Source of the DNA: Tetraselmis striata
Lineage: Eukaryota > Chlorophyta > Chlorodendrophyceae > Chlorodendrales > Chlorodendraceae
Length of the DNA: 64,000 nucleotides
Assembly (NCBI GenBank): GCA_006384855.1
Contig: VCJN01001028.1
Location: 1-64,000, forward strand
Reading direction: 5' to 3'
The position numbers and the translations under genes were made by a program. Below are positions 44,068 to 53,806 of this stretch, one piece after another. Each line of letters opens with the position of its first letter. Within the stretch, counting starts at the first letter, position 1. The notes under the pieces were generated by a model. That model saw only the letters and a list, made by a program, of their open reading frames with translations, was not told where the DNA came from and did not search any database.

Positions 44068-44390
44068 GGTACCCGGACGGAGGACGGGGGGAGGGGGGCA
44101 AAAGACGTGGCTCTTGTAAGCACAGGTGATATGCAAGCTGCTGTGACATGCCGTGGAGTGGCAGATGTTGCATCCCGATTGTACGCGGCCGCCAGGTCGC
44201 CCCCACCGCCTGCGCACCAGCCGCCTCCCGACACCGCTTGTACTACCCCCAAAGGGTTTGGCAGAGGTACCCACAAGGTCTCTAGACATAGGTCGGGCAC
44301 TATGGTGACTGCCAGTACGGCCAGAGGTACTGGAGGGCGCTTATGCGTACGCGTACGTTAAAATGTCCGATTTTCGGGCCCGGAACTGTG

Positions 44391-44977
44391 ATTGGACAGC
44401 CACTGCAACATGTCCCCCCGTCGCCTCCGCGGCCCGCGCACGCAGCTAGTCGACGCCATCGGGAAGCCACTGCACCATGTGCCCCCGTCGCCTCCGCAGC
44501 CCGGGCGTGAAGCTGGTCGGCGCCATTGGACAGCCACTGCACAATGTGCCCCCGTCCCTTCCGCGGCCCGTGCATGCAGCTAGTCGACGCCATCGGGAAG
44601 CCACTGCACCGTGTGCCCCCGTCGCCTCCGCAGCCACCGGGCACGCAGCTAATGGGCGCCATCGGGCCGCCACTTTACCGTGTGCCCCCGTCGCTTCCGC
44701 GGGCCGTGCATGCAGCTGGTCGGCGCCATCGGGTGAGCACTGCACCATGTGCCCCGGTGGCTTCCGCAGCCCGCGCACGCATTTTGTCGGCGCCATCAGG
44801 CAGCCACTGCACCATGTGCCCGTGTCGCTTCCGCGGCCCGGGCATGTTGCTGGTGGGAACCATCAGGCCGCCAGCGCACCATGTTCCCTGTCGCTTCCGC
44901 GGCCAGGGCATGCAGCTAGTCGGCGCCATCGGGAAGCCACTGCACCATGTGCCCCCGTCGCTTGCGCAGTACGGGCA
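44391..44977. repeat. ~67-bp GC-rich satellite, block 4
   Basis: About nine units. The last breaks at ACGGGCA, where the copia element starts. The unit continues at 51699 after GGGCA is repeated. Confidence 0.95.
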
Positions 44978-45454
44978 TGTTGACGAACACTGGTCGAAGC
45001 AGGTGATCAACTGGTCCACTGAAGTGTAAGTGAGCCCATCTGGCTTATACCTTTATGGGCAATTATAGGCCTGATGATAATATATTCGTAATAGTGCAGT
45101 ATAAATTACGGCTACTGCAGAAATGATGGAATGTACTGGTACTATCAAGTGACATATACTGGACCTGCAGAGCAAGACAGGTGTGAGGCATGTGAAGACA
45201 TGCCTCATATAACACTTCATCAAACACACCCAGATTTCTGACAGGTGTCCGACTGAACCTGAATAGCCTTTTAGATATTGGAACCAGATCAAGAAGCATG
45301 AGAAATGGACAGATGAGCAGATGGAGCATGCCCCTAGCAAGGGCATTCTGCAGATGAGAATATAATGGGACATTTCTCATCATTTGTAATTACAATATTC
45401 TGATCCCACAGACTCTGTCCCAACAGCAAGCTAGGAATTCTCCGAACATCTAGA
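44978..45454 (+). repeat. 5' LTR (477 bp)
   Basis: Begins TGTTGACGAACACTGG. It equals the 3' LTR except for a 10-base difference near 45050, where CCTTTATGGGCAATT-like text replaces a shorter stretch. The end is placed at TCTAGA because the downstream flank of the 3' LTR then starts with the target duplication GGGCA; this end is not a canonical CA. Confidence 0.9.
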
Positions 45455-45836
45455 GGTTATGGCTAGCTACACGACTCAAAGCTTCCACTGCTTCTAGCCT
45501 GCTGTTCAGTTCTTCGTGCCTGTGTGCCTGTGTGTCTGTGTGCCTGGAGCTGTGTGCTCGCCTACTTCGTGCCAGCTTTGTGCTTACTTTGTGCCAGCAG
45601 CTTCGCTGCTGAGGAGGGGAAACTGTGTGCCTCTCTCAAACGACTTGTCAAACCCCTGGCCAGCTCTCTCTCGGCAAAACTCGATCGTTCCCTACCTGAG
45701 AAGCGACCCAGCTCCGAGCTCTTCTGCCCCCTACTCAGCTCCACTCTCTGATTGTGGCTGTGACAACCGATCGTCTCAACTTTGGCAAAGCCCCCCCTGT
45801 CAGTCTCTCCGACTGTGTACCTGACTCCCTTGCATC
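45455..45836 (+). other. Copia leader (5' UTR and primer-binding region)
   Basis: Starts GGTTATGGCTAGC, only partly like a copia primer-binding site. No confident tRNA match can be named. Short open frames here precede the long ORF at 45837. Confidence 0.5.
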
Positions 45837-48800
45837 ATGTCTCTCCCTGCCAAACTCAAGCTCAAGGAGGCCAAGTACCTGGAATTTCAGGAGGTCAATG
45901 ATGCTCGCCTCCTTGTGATCTGGTGCATCTCTGTGAAGCGCCACATCCGCGGTGTTCCTGGGTACCGCAACATCTTCAGCGCCAATGACACCACTGTTGA
46001 TGACGCGCATCACAATGAAGCTGTCAGCTTTATGGCTTCCCTACTGCTAGATAATCAAGCCAAGGGCATCGTGCTCAAGGCCGCTGATCGCGTCAATGAG
46101 ACAGCAGGCGGACGCGCGGCGCTCAAGGCCTTGCAGGAACTCCGCGCTTCATACCTTCCAGATGAACGTACCCTTCTCGCTCAACTGAAAGCGTCACTGA
46201 ATCATGGTCAGAGTACTCATGAAAATCTCCTTGACTTCATGACCCGGCTGGAGGAGCTGCAGATTGCCATCAAGGACTGCGGTGCGACTGTCTCGGATGA
46301 CGACATGCTCGTATCCCTGCTCAATGGCATGCGCACTGAGGAGGCCACTATCCGAGCAGTGGTGAAGGGGGACCCCACTGTCACCACCTTCGAGCTGGCC
46401 AAGGCGAAGATCAGGACTGTCCAAGACCACAGCATCAGTATGGAGCAACCTGGCGCTGCCTTTGCTGCCTTTGCGCCAACTGGGGCGACTTCCTACGCTG
46501 CCCTCCAAGCCCGCGTAACTGAGCTGGAAGCTGAGAAGAAGAAGGCTGAGGCTGCAACCCGCAAGTCCGAGGTAGACGAACTGAAGGCTATGGTGGCTGC
46601 AATGCAGTCCCAGCACCACGCTGGAGGCGGCGGCAGTGCACTGCGCTTCAATCCGCCGAACCGCCGCTGCTACAACTGCAATGCCATCGGACATTTGGCC
46701 CGTAACTGCTCCAAGCCCGACAAGAGGAAGACAGCAGGAGAAGGCCGCCCAAGGCTTGCACCTGGTTCAGAGGAGCCGCCCGCCAAGGAGTTTGGAGCAC
46801 TGTCGTTCCACATGGCGCTACTTGCCAGCGCCACACCTGAGCTCCCACCCATGCCGACTGACGCTTGGTCCGTGATGCCTACAAGCCGTCGCACCATGAT
46901 CAGGGCAGCGCCGTCATTCCCGGTCAGCTCCCACAACCCGTTCGGTTCCCTCACCTTCTCCGATGACACCGCCGGCCCAGACGATGAGCCTACCCTCCTG
47001 GAGGAGCGCGAAATGCGAGACGCCATCGCCGCTGTGTCAGCTGAAGAGCAAGCTATCGCTGCCGCCGTTGCGGCAGCCGCTGAGGAGGAAGCTGCGGAGC
47101 GTGCCGCCATTGCTGACGTTGCAGCCTTCATCGCAGCCGACCCTGTGGCCATGTCTGTGGCCCGCACAAGCAAGGCGACCATCCTGCCCAACGACGTTGC
47201 CATGCGCCGAGCTATCATCACAAATGATCCCACCCCACGGCCTGCTGACTGGCTGCACTCGGCCGCCCACCGCTCGAGTAAGGCACCAGTCCCGATGCCA
47301 ACTGTGACGCACGTCGTACCAGCTTCTTGCTTCAACGCGTCGACCAGCAGTGGCATGTCTTCTGACTGCAGCCGCCTGAGCGATCATGATCTCGGGTACG
47401 ACAGCGCCGATGGTGAAGAAGCCATGCTGGTGGATTTCCAGCGTCACTGGGCGCCTGCTGCACTTGCAGCACGTGGCTTCCCTCCCGCTGATGATCTGAC
47501 ATTGTCACCCGTATCTTACGACACTGGCTGCGAGAACAACAGCGTTCCTGGGCTTATTAGTGACGACAGTATCAGTGACAACGACTTCTACCAGCACGCA
47601 AGCCCAGCCTCGCTGTGTGGCGTAACCACTACTCAGCCGCACACGACTGACAACGTCTTCCCCGACTCTGACAACATGCCGCACCTGGCCCCAGACAGCA
47701 CTGATGATGACAAGGCCGTTTCGATCAGTCGCCGCTCCTCCTCGCTGGTCGCACGCAGCAATTCCAGCACCCGTGCACCGCCGCCGCCGCCGCCGCGCCA
47801 TTCGTGCCCCTGCCCGCACCTTCACAGCGTGGCCCAATGCCAGCCTCCCTGGGATTTCCCCAACTGCGCCTGCTGTCATGCGCAACACACATCTGGACGT
47901 TGCCGTGGACTCCTTTCGCCTCGTGCCCCGCGATGCCGTGTCATTCAAAATCTATCGACGCAGCATGCTGCTCCTCACGAGGGGGTCTCATCCAGTAACG
48001 CCAGGCTCTCCATGACCAAGAGCGCACGTCGTCATCGCAATCGCCGCTCACCTCGTCGCCTTCGGAAGCGCGACCCCTTTGCCATCGGCAGCACCAAGCA
48101 CCTTGCAGCCACCACCCCAGTTGTCATCCCCTCGTCCGCTCCCAACGCTATCCACCAACTGGAGAATGCTCTGGCGGCCGCTGAACAGCGTTGTTTCCTG
48201 GGAGAGGCAGCGCCACTGCAGTCCATCCGCCACGTTCGTGCCGACCCTGCAGCACTGGTGCCCCACCATCCACTCCATGTTGTCATCCTCTGCGCAGGAG
48301 CCACATTTGGCGTCATTGACGGACTTTGTGCAGCCGGACACTGCATTGCTACCATCACACTCGTGGAGAATGACGCAGCAGTGCGTGCTGCCGGGATCCT
48401 GGAGCTCAACAGAGTTCGTGCGAAATGGACTGCGCTCATCTCATCTGATGCGATCGCCAATGCCTACGATCGCCTCCCCACTCATGACGTCCAGCTCCTC
48501 ACCACAGACATGTTTGCCGCACTTCCGCGTGTGGACCTTCTCATGGCAACACCTCCGTGTCAGCCGTTTTCATCAGCTCGGAGGAATCAAAGCCTGCATG
48601 ACCAGCGAGCCAAGCCCTTCTATCCCGTCTGCCGTCTCGTCAAGCAGCTCAACCGCGCACAGAGCAGTATTACGTACGTCATCGAGAATGTCGCTGGAGC
48701 CAAGCGTTTCCCCGCCATTTGCGCAGCCCTAGGGGACCCTGTCCTGGCCCGCGCACACGAGCTTGGATCATCATCCCGCCGCGACACCCTACTCTGGACC

Positions 48801-49562
48801 AACGCGCGCAACCCGGACGCTTTGCAGGCCAACTACCATCGTTCGCTCTGTCGCCCGACCAGCGTGGGCGATTTGATTGCCAAGGGTGGCTTCGCACCGG
48901 AGTGGCAGGCTCCCGCCCACCTGCGTCACAGCAAGTTTGGCAACTTTGTGTCCCGCAAAGGCAGTTTCGCGCACCGGATGCATGGGTCCACCCCGGGCCG
49001 CAGTATGTTGCTACACAATGGCGTGTATGAGGAGGCACCCGCCGACATCAAATGCATCTCTATGGGCTTCGATGCCAACGCCGTCGACTTCCCCGAGGTG
49101 TCCGCCGATCTGCATCGACGTATCATTGGAGCGTGTGTGGACTCCAACGTGGCAGGCTGGCTGATGGCGGCCATCTCCTCCGCGTCCAAGGACGAGAGCG
49201 CTCTTCCTAGCATTCACACCTTCCCCCACAAATGGATCTTCGACTCTGGCGCTACCTCACACATGGTGGCGCAGTACGAGGACTACTCCGACTATCAGAC
49301 CATACCGCGCCGATGGATCAGCGGCTTGGGCGCCTACGCTGTGGGTACCGGTACAGTCCATATCAGCATGCGAGCCGTCAACGGCGATACATCCTGCAGC
49401 ACCCTTCACAACGTTCTTCATGTGCCTGATCTCGCTTCCCGCACCAATAACGAGGTGCTCCGTCTCTTCAGTGCGCGGCAGGCGCAGGATGCCAATGCCG
49501 CTCTACAGATAGTCATGACATCGCGCAGCAGCGCCATTCCCATCGAATCTCCGATGCCGTGA
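45837..49562 (+). CDS. Copia ORF1: Gag - cytosine-5 DNA methyltransferase - protease (1241 aa)
   Basis: Gag helical region about 1-200 (UBN2-like, with ELRASYLPDERTLLAQL and LLNGMRTEEATIR). Coiled coil about 215-260. CCHC knuckle about 276-291 (CYNCNAIGHLARNC). Low-complexity, Pro- and His/Cys-rich region about 440-790. Methyltransferase about 810-1110. Aspartic protease with WIFDSGATSHMV about 1130. It ends at TGA 49560-49562; the remaining pol text is in the -1 frame and overlaps by four bases, so frameshifting or a one-base mutation is needed. The ATG at 45837 is preceded by TGCATC and no longer start exists in frame. Confidence 0.88.
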   Translation: MSLPAKLKLKEAKYLEFQEVNDARLLVIWCISVKRHIRGVPGYRNIFSANDTTVDDAHHNEAVSFMASLLLDNQAKGIVLKAADRVNETAGGRAALKALQELRASYLPDERTLLAQLKASLNHGQSTHENLLDFMTRLEELQIAIKDCGATVSDDDMLVSLLNGMRTEEATIRAVVKGDPTVTTFELAKAKIRTVQDHSISMEQPGAAFAAFAPTGATSYAALQARVTELEAEKKKAEAATRKSEVDELKAMVAAMQSQHHAGGGGSALRFNPPNRRCYNCNAIGHLARNCSKPDKRKTAGEGRPRLAPGSEEPPAKEFGALSFHMALLASATPELPPMPTDAWSVMPTSRRTMIRAAPSFPVSSHNPFGSLTFSDDTAGPDDEPTLLEEREMRDAIAAVSAEEQAIAAAVAAAAEEEAAERAAIADVAAFIAADPVAMSVARTSKATILPNDVAMRRAIITNDPTPRPADWLHSAAHRSSKAPVPMPTVTHVVPASCFNASTSSGMSSDCSRLSDHDLGYDSADGEEAMLVDFQRHWAPAALAARGFPPADDLTLSPVSYDTGCENNSVPGLISDDSISDNDFYQHASPASLCGVTTTQPHTTDNVFPDSDNMPHLAPDSTDDDKAVSISRRSSSLVARSNSSTRAPPPPPPRHSCPCPHLHSVAQCQPPWDFPNCACCHAQHTSGRCRGLLSPRAPRCRVIQNLSTQHAAPHEGVSSSNARLSMTKSARRHRNRRSPRRLRKRDPFAIGSTKHLAATTPVVIPSSAPNAIHQLENALAAAEQRCFLGEAAPLQSIRHVRADPAALVPHHPLHVVILCAGATFGVIDGLCAAGHCIATITLVENDAAVRAAGILELNRVRAKWTALISSDAIANAYDRLPTHDVQLLTTDMFAALPRVDLLMATPPCQPFSSARRNQSLHDQRAKPFYPVCRLVKQLNRAQSSITYVIENVAGAKRFPAICAALGDPVLARAHELGSSSRRDTLLWTNARNPDALQANYHRSLCRPTSVGDLIAKGGFAPEWQAPAHLRHSKFGNFVSRKGSFAHRMHGSTPGRSMLLHNGVYEEAPADIKCISMGFDANAVDFPEVSADLHRRIIGACVDSNVAGWLMAAISSASKDESALPSIHTFPHKWIFDSGATSHMVAQYEDYSDYQTIPRRWISGLGAYAVGTGTVHISMRAVNGDTSCSTLHNVLHVPDLASRTNNEVLRLFSARQAQDANAALQIVMTSRSSAIPIESPMP
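48262..49170 (+). CDS. Cytosine-5 DNA methyltransferase domain within copia ORF1
   Basis: Motifs in order: I, VVILCAGATFGVIDGL (AdoMet binding); II, TLVENDAAVRAAG; IV, MATPPCQPFSSARR with the catalytic Cys (about residue 906); VI, YVIENVAGAKRF (ENV, about 948); VIII, GSSSRRDTLLW (about 980); IX-like, CISMGFDANAVDFPEVS; X, RRIIGACVDSNVAGWL. All motifs needed for methyl transfer are present without a break. Spacing and the ENV-to-motif VIII text recall DNMT3-like enzymes, but the assignment to a DNMT class is tentative. Codon usage is continuous with the flanking gag and protease. Confidence 0.88.
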
Positions 49563-51181
49563 CCATTCCCATCGAGAATGGCGGGCGCTTATTTGTCCTG
49601 CACAGTCACGTGCTCCGTCAGGGACGGCATCAACGTCATGGTAGTCCGGTGGAAGCAACCACAGCCCTCTCCGCAACACCCTCCAGCGCGTTACCATCTG
49701 ACAAAATGTTGTGGCATGCGCGCCTCGGTCACATCCACGAGCGCCCCATTCACCGAGTTACCAATGGGGGACCCAATGCCGACCTGCGTCATACCAGCCT
49801 TCCGTTCTGCAAGACATGCGCAATCGTCAAATCCACTGTGGCCCCGATGCCGCGCATCTGTCATGAGAAACCAACTGTGCCATTCTCTCTCGTTGGGAGC
49901 GACTTCTGGGAGCTGCGCACTCCTTCGCTGCAAGGCCACACGTACTGCTGTGGGTACGTCGACTGCGCGACATCCCTAGTGTGCTTGTTCTTCTGCAATT
50001 CCCGGCAATGTGCTACCGCTACTCTGCGTTCATTCAGCACCATGGTGGCCAGCTACGGCCATTCGATCGCAGCATTGCGTCTGGACAACGATTCAGCCTT
50101 CCACGGTCAAGCATATGTGTCCGCCTGCGACGCCCTAACCATTCGCCGCATATATGCAGCACCATACAGCCAGTTCCAGAATGGGCTGATGGAGCGCACC
50201 TGGCGCACCCTCAGCCAATGGGCTTGCTGTATGCTGGACTACGCCAGCCTCCAAGACACCTACTGGGAGTTCGCTATGTCAGTCGCAGCCTACATCTATA
50301 ACCGCACCTTCTGCCGTGGCGTTCATGGAATTCCACTTCACCTCGTGACTGGCGCCATCCCAGACTTGCGCCATCTCCGTGTGTTTGGCTGTGATGCCTA
50401 TGCGCACGTTCCCCGCAGTACCCGGCACCAGGCTGCCCCATCCGCCCGCCAAGGTGTCTTTGTTGGATACTCCACAGACTCGCCGGCATGGCTTGTGTAC
50501 TTTCCCGCCACACGCTCTGTTGTGGCCAGTCAATCCGTCAGCTTCGATGAAAATGATCGCTCAACGCCCTGCACCCTGGAGTACCCCGATTCATGGCCGT
50601 CTGCAGCCCCTCGGGAGGGGATGACTACAGAGTCAGGAGGGGCCACAGCCGCAAAGACAGGAGGGGCTGTGCCCCGAGCAGTATGCCCTACCTGCTCGGC
50701 ATCAACCCATGACCGGGGACTGACTTTCGGAGGAGAATGCGAGTTTCGTCTTCATGCTAACTTCCCAACAACGTATCCCAGTCAGTGCAAGTCGACCAGC
50801 GGTTATGTATTCTTTCTTGCAGGAGCAGCCGTCAGCTACCTATCCAAGCTTCAGCCATTGGTAGCACTCTCGACAGCAGAGGCAGAATATATAGCGCTTT
50901 GTGTCACAGCGCAGGAGGCAATGTTCTTGAGGCAGATGCTATCAGAACTGGGATTCAGGCAGGGCGGCGCCACAGCAATCGGAGAGGACAACCAGGCATG
51001 TATTACAATTGCCACCAACGACGTGACCTCAGCCCGGACCAAGCACCTGGACATCCGACTTCACTTCGTGCGAGATGCACACGCTCTAAGAAAATCAAGG
51101 TGTACTATGTGCCCACTGCTGACATGCTGGCTGACACCTTCACGAAGCCACTTGCGTCCCGCCAGCAGTTTGAGGCCTTGA
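49559..51181 (+). CDS. Copia ORF2: integrase and RNase H, reverse transcriptase absent
   Basis: GAG-pre-integrase LWHARLGHIHERP with a downstream zinc-binding C-x2-C (FCKTCAI). Integrase core with Asp in VGSDFWE, Asp in ALRLDNDSAF and Glu in QNGLMERTWR. Chromo-like end VFVGYSTDSPAWLVYF. After LEYPDSWPSAAP comes about 60 residues of unrelated text, and then RNase H (CKSTSGYVFF ... STAEAEYIAL ... GEDNQACITIA). The whole RT domain (about 250 residues) is missing. The first RNase H Asp region reads LHANFPT instead of Y.DADWA, so RNase H is probably inactive too. A frameshift near 51090 moves the C-terminal text (KIKVYYVPTADMLADTFTKPL) to another frame ending at 51237. Confidence 0.85.
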   Translation: MTIPIENGGRLFVLHSHVLRQGRHQRHGSPVEATTALSATPSSALPSDKMLWHARLGHIHERPIHRVTNGGPNADLRHTSLPFCKTCAIVKSTVAPMPRICHEKPTVPFSLVGSDFWELRTPSLQGHTYCCGYVDCATSLVCLFFCNSRQCATATLRSFSTMVASYGHSIAALRLDNDSAFHGQAYVSACDALTIRRIYAAPYSQFQNGLMERTWRTLSQWACCMLDYASLQDTYWEFAMSVAAYIYNRTFCRGVHGIPLHLVTGAIPDLRHLRVFGCDAYAHVPRSTRHQAAPSARQGVFVGYSTDSPAWLVYFPATRSVVASQSVSFDENDRSTPCTLEYPDSWPSAAPREGMTTESGGATAAKTGGAVPRAVCPTCSASTHDRGLTFGGECEFRLHANFPTTYPSQCKSTSGYVFFLAGAAVSYLSKLQPLVALSTAEAEYIALCVTAQEAMFLRQMLSELGFRQGGATAIGEDNQACITIATNDVTSARTKHLDIRLHFVRDAHALRKSRCTMCPLLTCWLTPSRSHLRPASSLRP

Positions 51182-51221
51182 ACTCGCGCATCATGAACTA
51201 CAATATTGCACCTGCAACCAG

Positions 51222-51231
51222 TGAGGAGGGG
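51222..51231 (+). promoter_or_regulatory. Polypurine tract of the copia element
   Basis: Purine run TGAGGAGGGG directly before the 3' LTR. This is the expected plus-strand primer site. Confidence 0.7.
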
Positions 51232-51698
51232 TGTTGACGAACACTGGTCGAAGCAGGTGATCAACTGGTCCACTGAAGTGTAAGTGAGCCCATCTGGCTT
51301 ATAGGCAAATAGGCCTGATGATAATATATTCGTAATAGTGCAGTATAAATTACGGCTACTGCAGAAATGATGGAATGTACTGGTACTATCAAGTGACATA
51401 TACTGGACCTGCAGAGCAAGACAGGTGTGAGGCATGTGAAGACATGCCTCATATAACACTTCATCAAACACACCCAGATTTCTGACAGGTGTCCGACTGA
51501 ACCTGAATAGCCTTTTAGATATTGGAACCAGATCAAGAAGCATGAGAAATGGACAGATGAGCAGATGGAGCATGCCCCTAGCAAGGGCATTCTGCAGATG
51601 AGAATATAATGGGACATTTCTCATCATTTGTAATTACAATATTCTGATCCCACAGACTCTGTCCCAACAGCAAGCTAGGAATTCTCCGAACATCTAGA
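51232..51698 (+). repeat. 3' LTR (467 bp)
   Basis: Same start and end as the 5' LTR. Apart from the 10-base indel I saw no difference, which implies a recent insertion. Confidence 0.9.
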
Positions 51699-52340
51699 GG
51701 GCACAACAGCTGCTCGGCGCCATCGGGCCGCCACTTCACCATGTGCTCCTGTCGCTTCCGCGGCCCCCGGTCACACAGCTGGTCGGCGCCATCGGGCCGC
51801 CACTTTACCGTGTGCCCCCGTCGCTTCCGCGGGCCGTGCATGCAGCTGGTCGGCGCCATCGGGCCGCCACTCCACCATGTGCCCCCGTCGCTTCCGCGCC
51901 CCCCAGGCATGCAGCTGGTGGGCGCCATTGGACCGCCACTGCAACATGTGCTCCGGTCGCTTCCGCGGCCCCCGGGCATGCAGCTGGTAGGCGCCATCGG
52001 GCCGCCACTTTACCGTGTGCCCCCGTCGCTTCCGCGGCCCGTGCATGCAGCTGGTTGGCGCCATCGGGCAGGCACTGCACCATGTGCCCCGGTGGCTTCA
52101 GCAGCCCGCGCACGAATTTTGTCTGCGCCATCAGGCCGCCACCGCATCATGTGCCCCGGTGGCCTCCGCGATACGGGCACACAGCTGGTCGGCGCCATCG
52201 GGTTGCCGCTGCGCCATGTGATCTGTCGCTTCCGCGGCCCCGGCATGCAGCTGGTTGGCGCCAACGGGCCGCCACTTCACTGTATGCCTCGCTTGCTTTC
52301 GCAACCCCGGGCACGCAGTTGGTCGGCGCTGTCTGGCGGT
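51699..52340. repeat. ~67-bp GC-rich satellite, block 5
   Basis: About nine units continuing block 4 after the copia insertion, ending where the duplicated FEA flank begins (TTGTCTGGCGGTCGCTGC-like, as at 36160). Confidence 0.95.
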
Positions 52341-53806
52341 CGCTGCACGCTTGGCTCGTCGGGCTGCACCTACTGCAGCCCCACCATGCGCGGAGCTTGC
52401 TTCATACTACATCGTCCACTTTTCACTGCTTGCCCTGCGCACGCCCCGCCGTGCGACAGTGGCCAGCCGTGTTTCTCAAAGGCGGTCGCTGCTCTCCCGC
52501 CCGGCCGCCGCTCTCCGGGCGGCGCCCAAGATTGTCAAGCAATGTGCCTGCGCCCCCTGCCTCCCTTGAAATGTATACTAGTAGTAGTTGCTTGGGGTTT
52601 CCTCTTCCCTTGTCTACGTTGCAGGCGCGGGACAGCACCTATACGGTGCTAGTATGTCCACATGGCGTGCCCGTAACGCCTGATGAGTTGCATCGACCCA
52701 ACAGCACCTCGGCAATTTCATCGTTCACCGTATGTTGACAGACACCCCTACGGCACTATCCCGGCGCGGGGTTCCCGACGTAGGCGTCCCAGGCAGTGCT
52801 GCTCCCGCATGGTGTTTCGTCGTGTGCTTAAGAGCACCAGGGGCTTGTCTGTCCCCAAATTCCTTTGTCGCGGCGCACCCACCATGGGTCGCGCCGTGAC
52901 AGCTACACCCAACCTCCCGTCACTTCGTTCAGATTCGCGGGTCTGCCTCTCAGGCTTTCCGGCCCCTCCCAATAGCTTTTTAATGATGCCGAAGCATATT
53001 TTCGGCTATATGACTGCGCCCCCTCCCTCCCTTGAAATTTATTCATTGAAGTCTCAAACCGGTAGTTGCTAATACATGCGGACATGCTAATACTATTAAT
53101 TGTGTTTGCTGTGACCCATTCATTATCTATTATGTTTTATATCCAATTCCAATACTTCCACCATTCTAATATAATAATTTACTTATAGACTGTTTGGCCC
53201 GGCAGCGGCGGGTGATCCGGCCCCCCACACTCCCCGCAGATCCGCAAGATTCCAAACGTCGCAGCAGGCAACAGGCTCCGCCCAGTGCCAAAGGTAGGGC
53301 AAAACAAAACATAACCCCCCTACAGGTACCGGTACCAGTCAATGCAATGTGGTTATTCATGCATTCAAGACAATGAAGAATTGCTGATGACCACATGTAC
53401 CCAGCAACACACCAGTATAAGCAGATAGAGTGCCACGAGTGAAAATTTAAGTTGTGTACCACCATGTTGACATAACATTTACAGCGGCATGCGCTTATTG
53501 ATATATCTAACAGTTTGATAGCAATAGCACTCACTTTCAGCACAACAAGCAATATCTCTCGCGCTGCGTGGTAGCAACATCGCACTCCATCCTTGCTCTC
53601 AACAGTGTGCGCTCATTACATACGGATCAACATTTATCAGGATGGGCAACTATTGCACGCTGATAGTGCCCGCTGATGGTGTCGCACACAGCTGCTGCTC
53701 TACTGTTGCTCGCTGTAACTGAGCATAGCGCAGACTGCACAAAACGCCGACTAAGGAGAGGGCTATTGGACGGCAATCCATCAATTCCCTAATTGGTGAA
53801 GACGCT
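52341..53806. other. 3' flank of FEA-like copy 2; duplicate of 36181-37640
   Basis: No gene recognised. Similarity to the copy 1 flank is near complete with small indels. Confidence 0.7.
53479..53483 (-). terminator. Possible TGTAA poly(A) signal, FEA-like copy 2
   Basis: TGTAA on the minus strand about 325 bases after the stop, conserved with copy 1. Confidence 0.3.

Larger units (their letters stand above)
40934..44390. mobile_element. 3.46-kb transposon-like insertion in the satellite
   Basis: Left end CACAGCACATTTCCGC and right end (complement) CACAGTTCCGGG share CACAG and a loosely similar AT-rich subterminal part. The flanks are CGCCAT at left and ATTGGACAGCC at right, which rejoin into a normal satellite unit with AT duplicated. 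It holds a Cys-rich ORF (+), a 121-bp tandem array and a coiled-coil gene (-). The superfamily is uncertain; the CACAG...CTGTG ends recall CACTA elements. Confidence 0.6.
44978..51698 (+). mobile_element. Ty1/copia LTR retrotransposon with a DNA methyltransferase domain
   Basis: LTRs at 44978-45454 and 51232-51698. GGGCA duplicated at 44973-44977 and 51699-51703, with the flanks rejoining into a satellite unit. Domain order: Gag with CCHC knuckle, cytosine-5 methyltransferase, aspartic protease, integrase, RNase H. Protease-integrase-RNase H is the copia order. Reverse transcriptase is missing between integrase and RNase H. A polypurine tract (GAGGAGGGG) immediately precedes the 3' LTR. The element cannot reverse transcribe itself and would need an autonomous relative. 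Confidence 0.92.
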
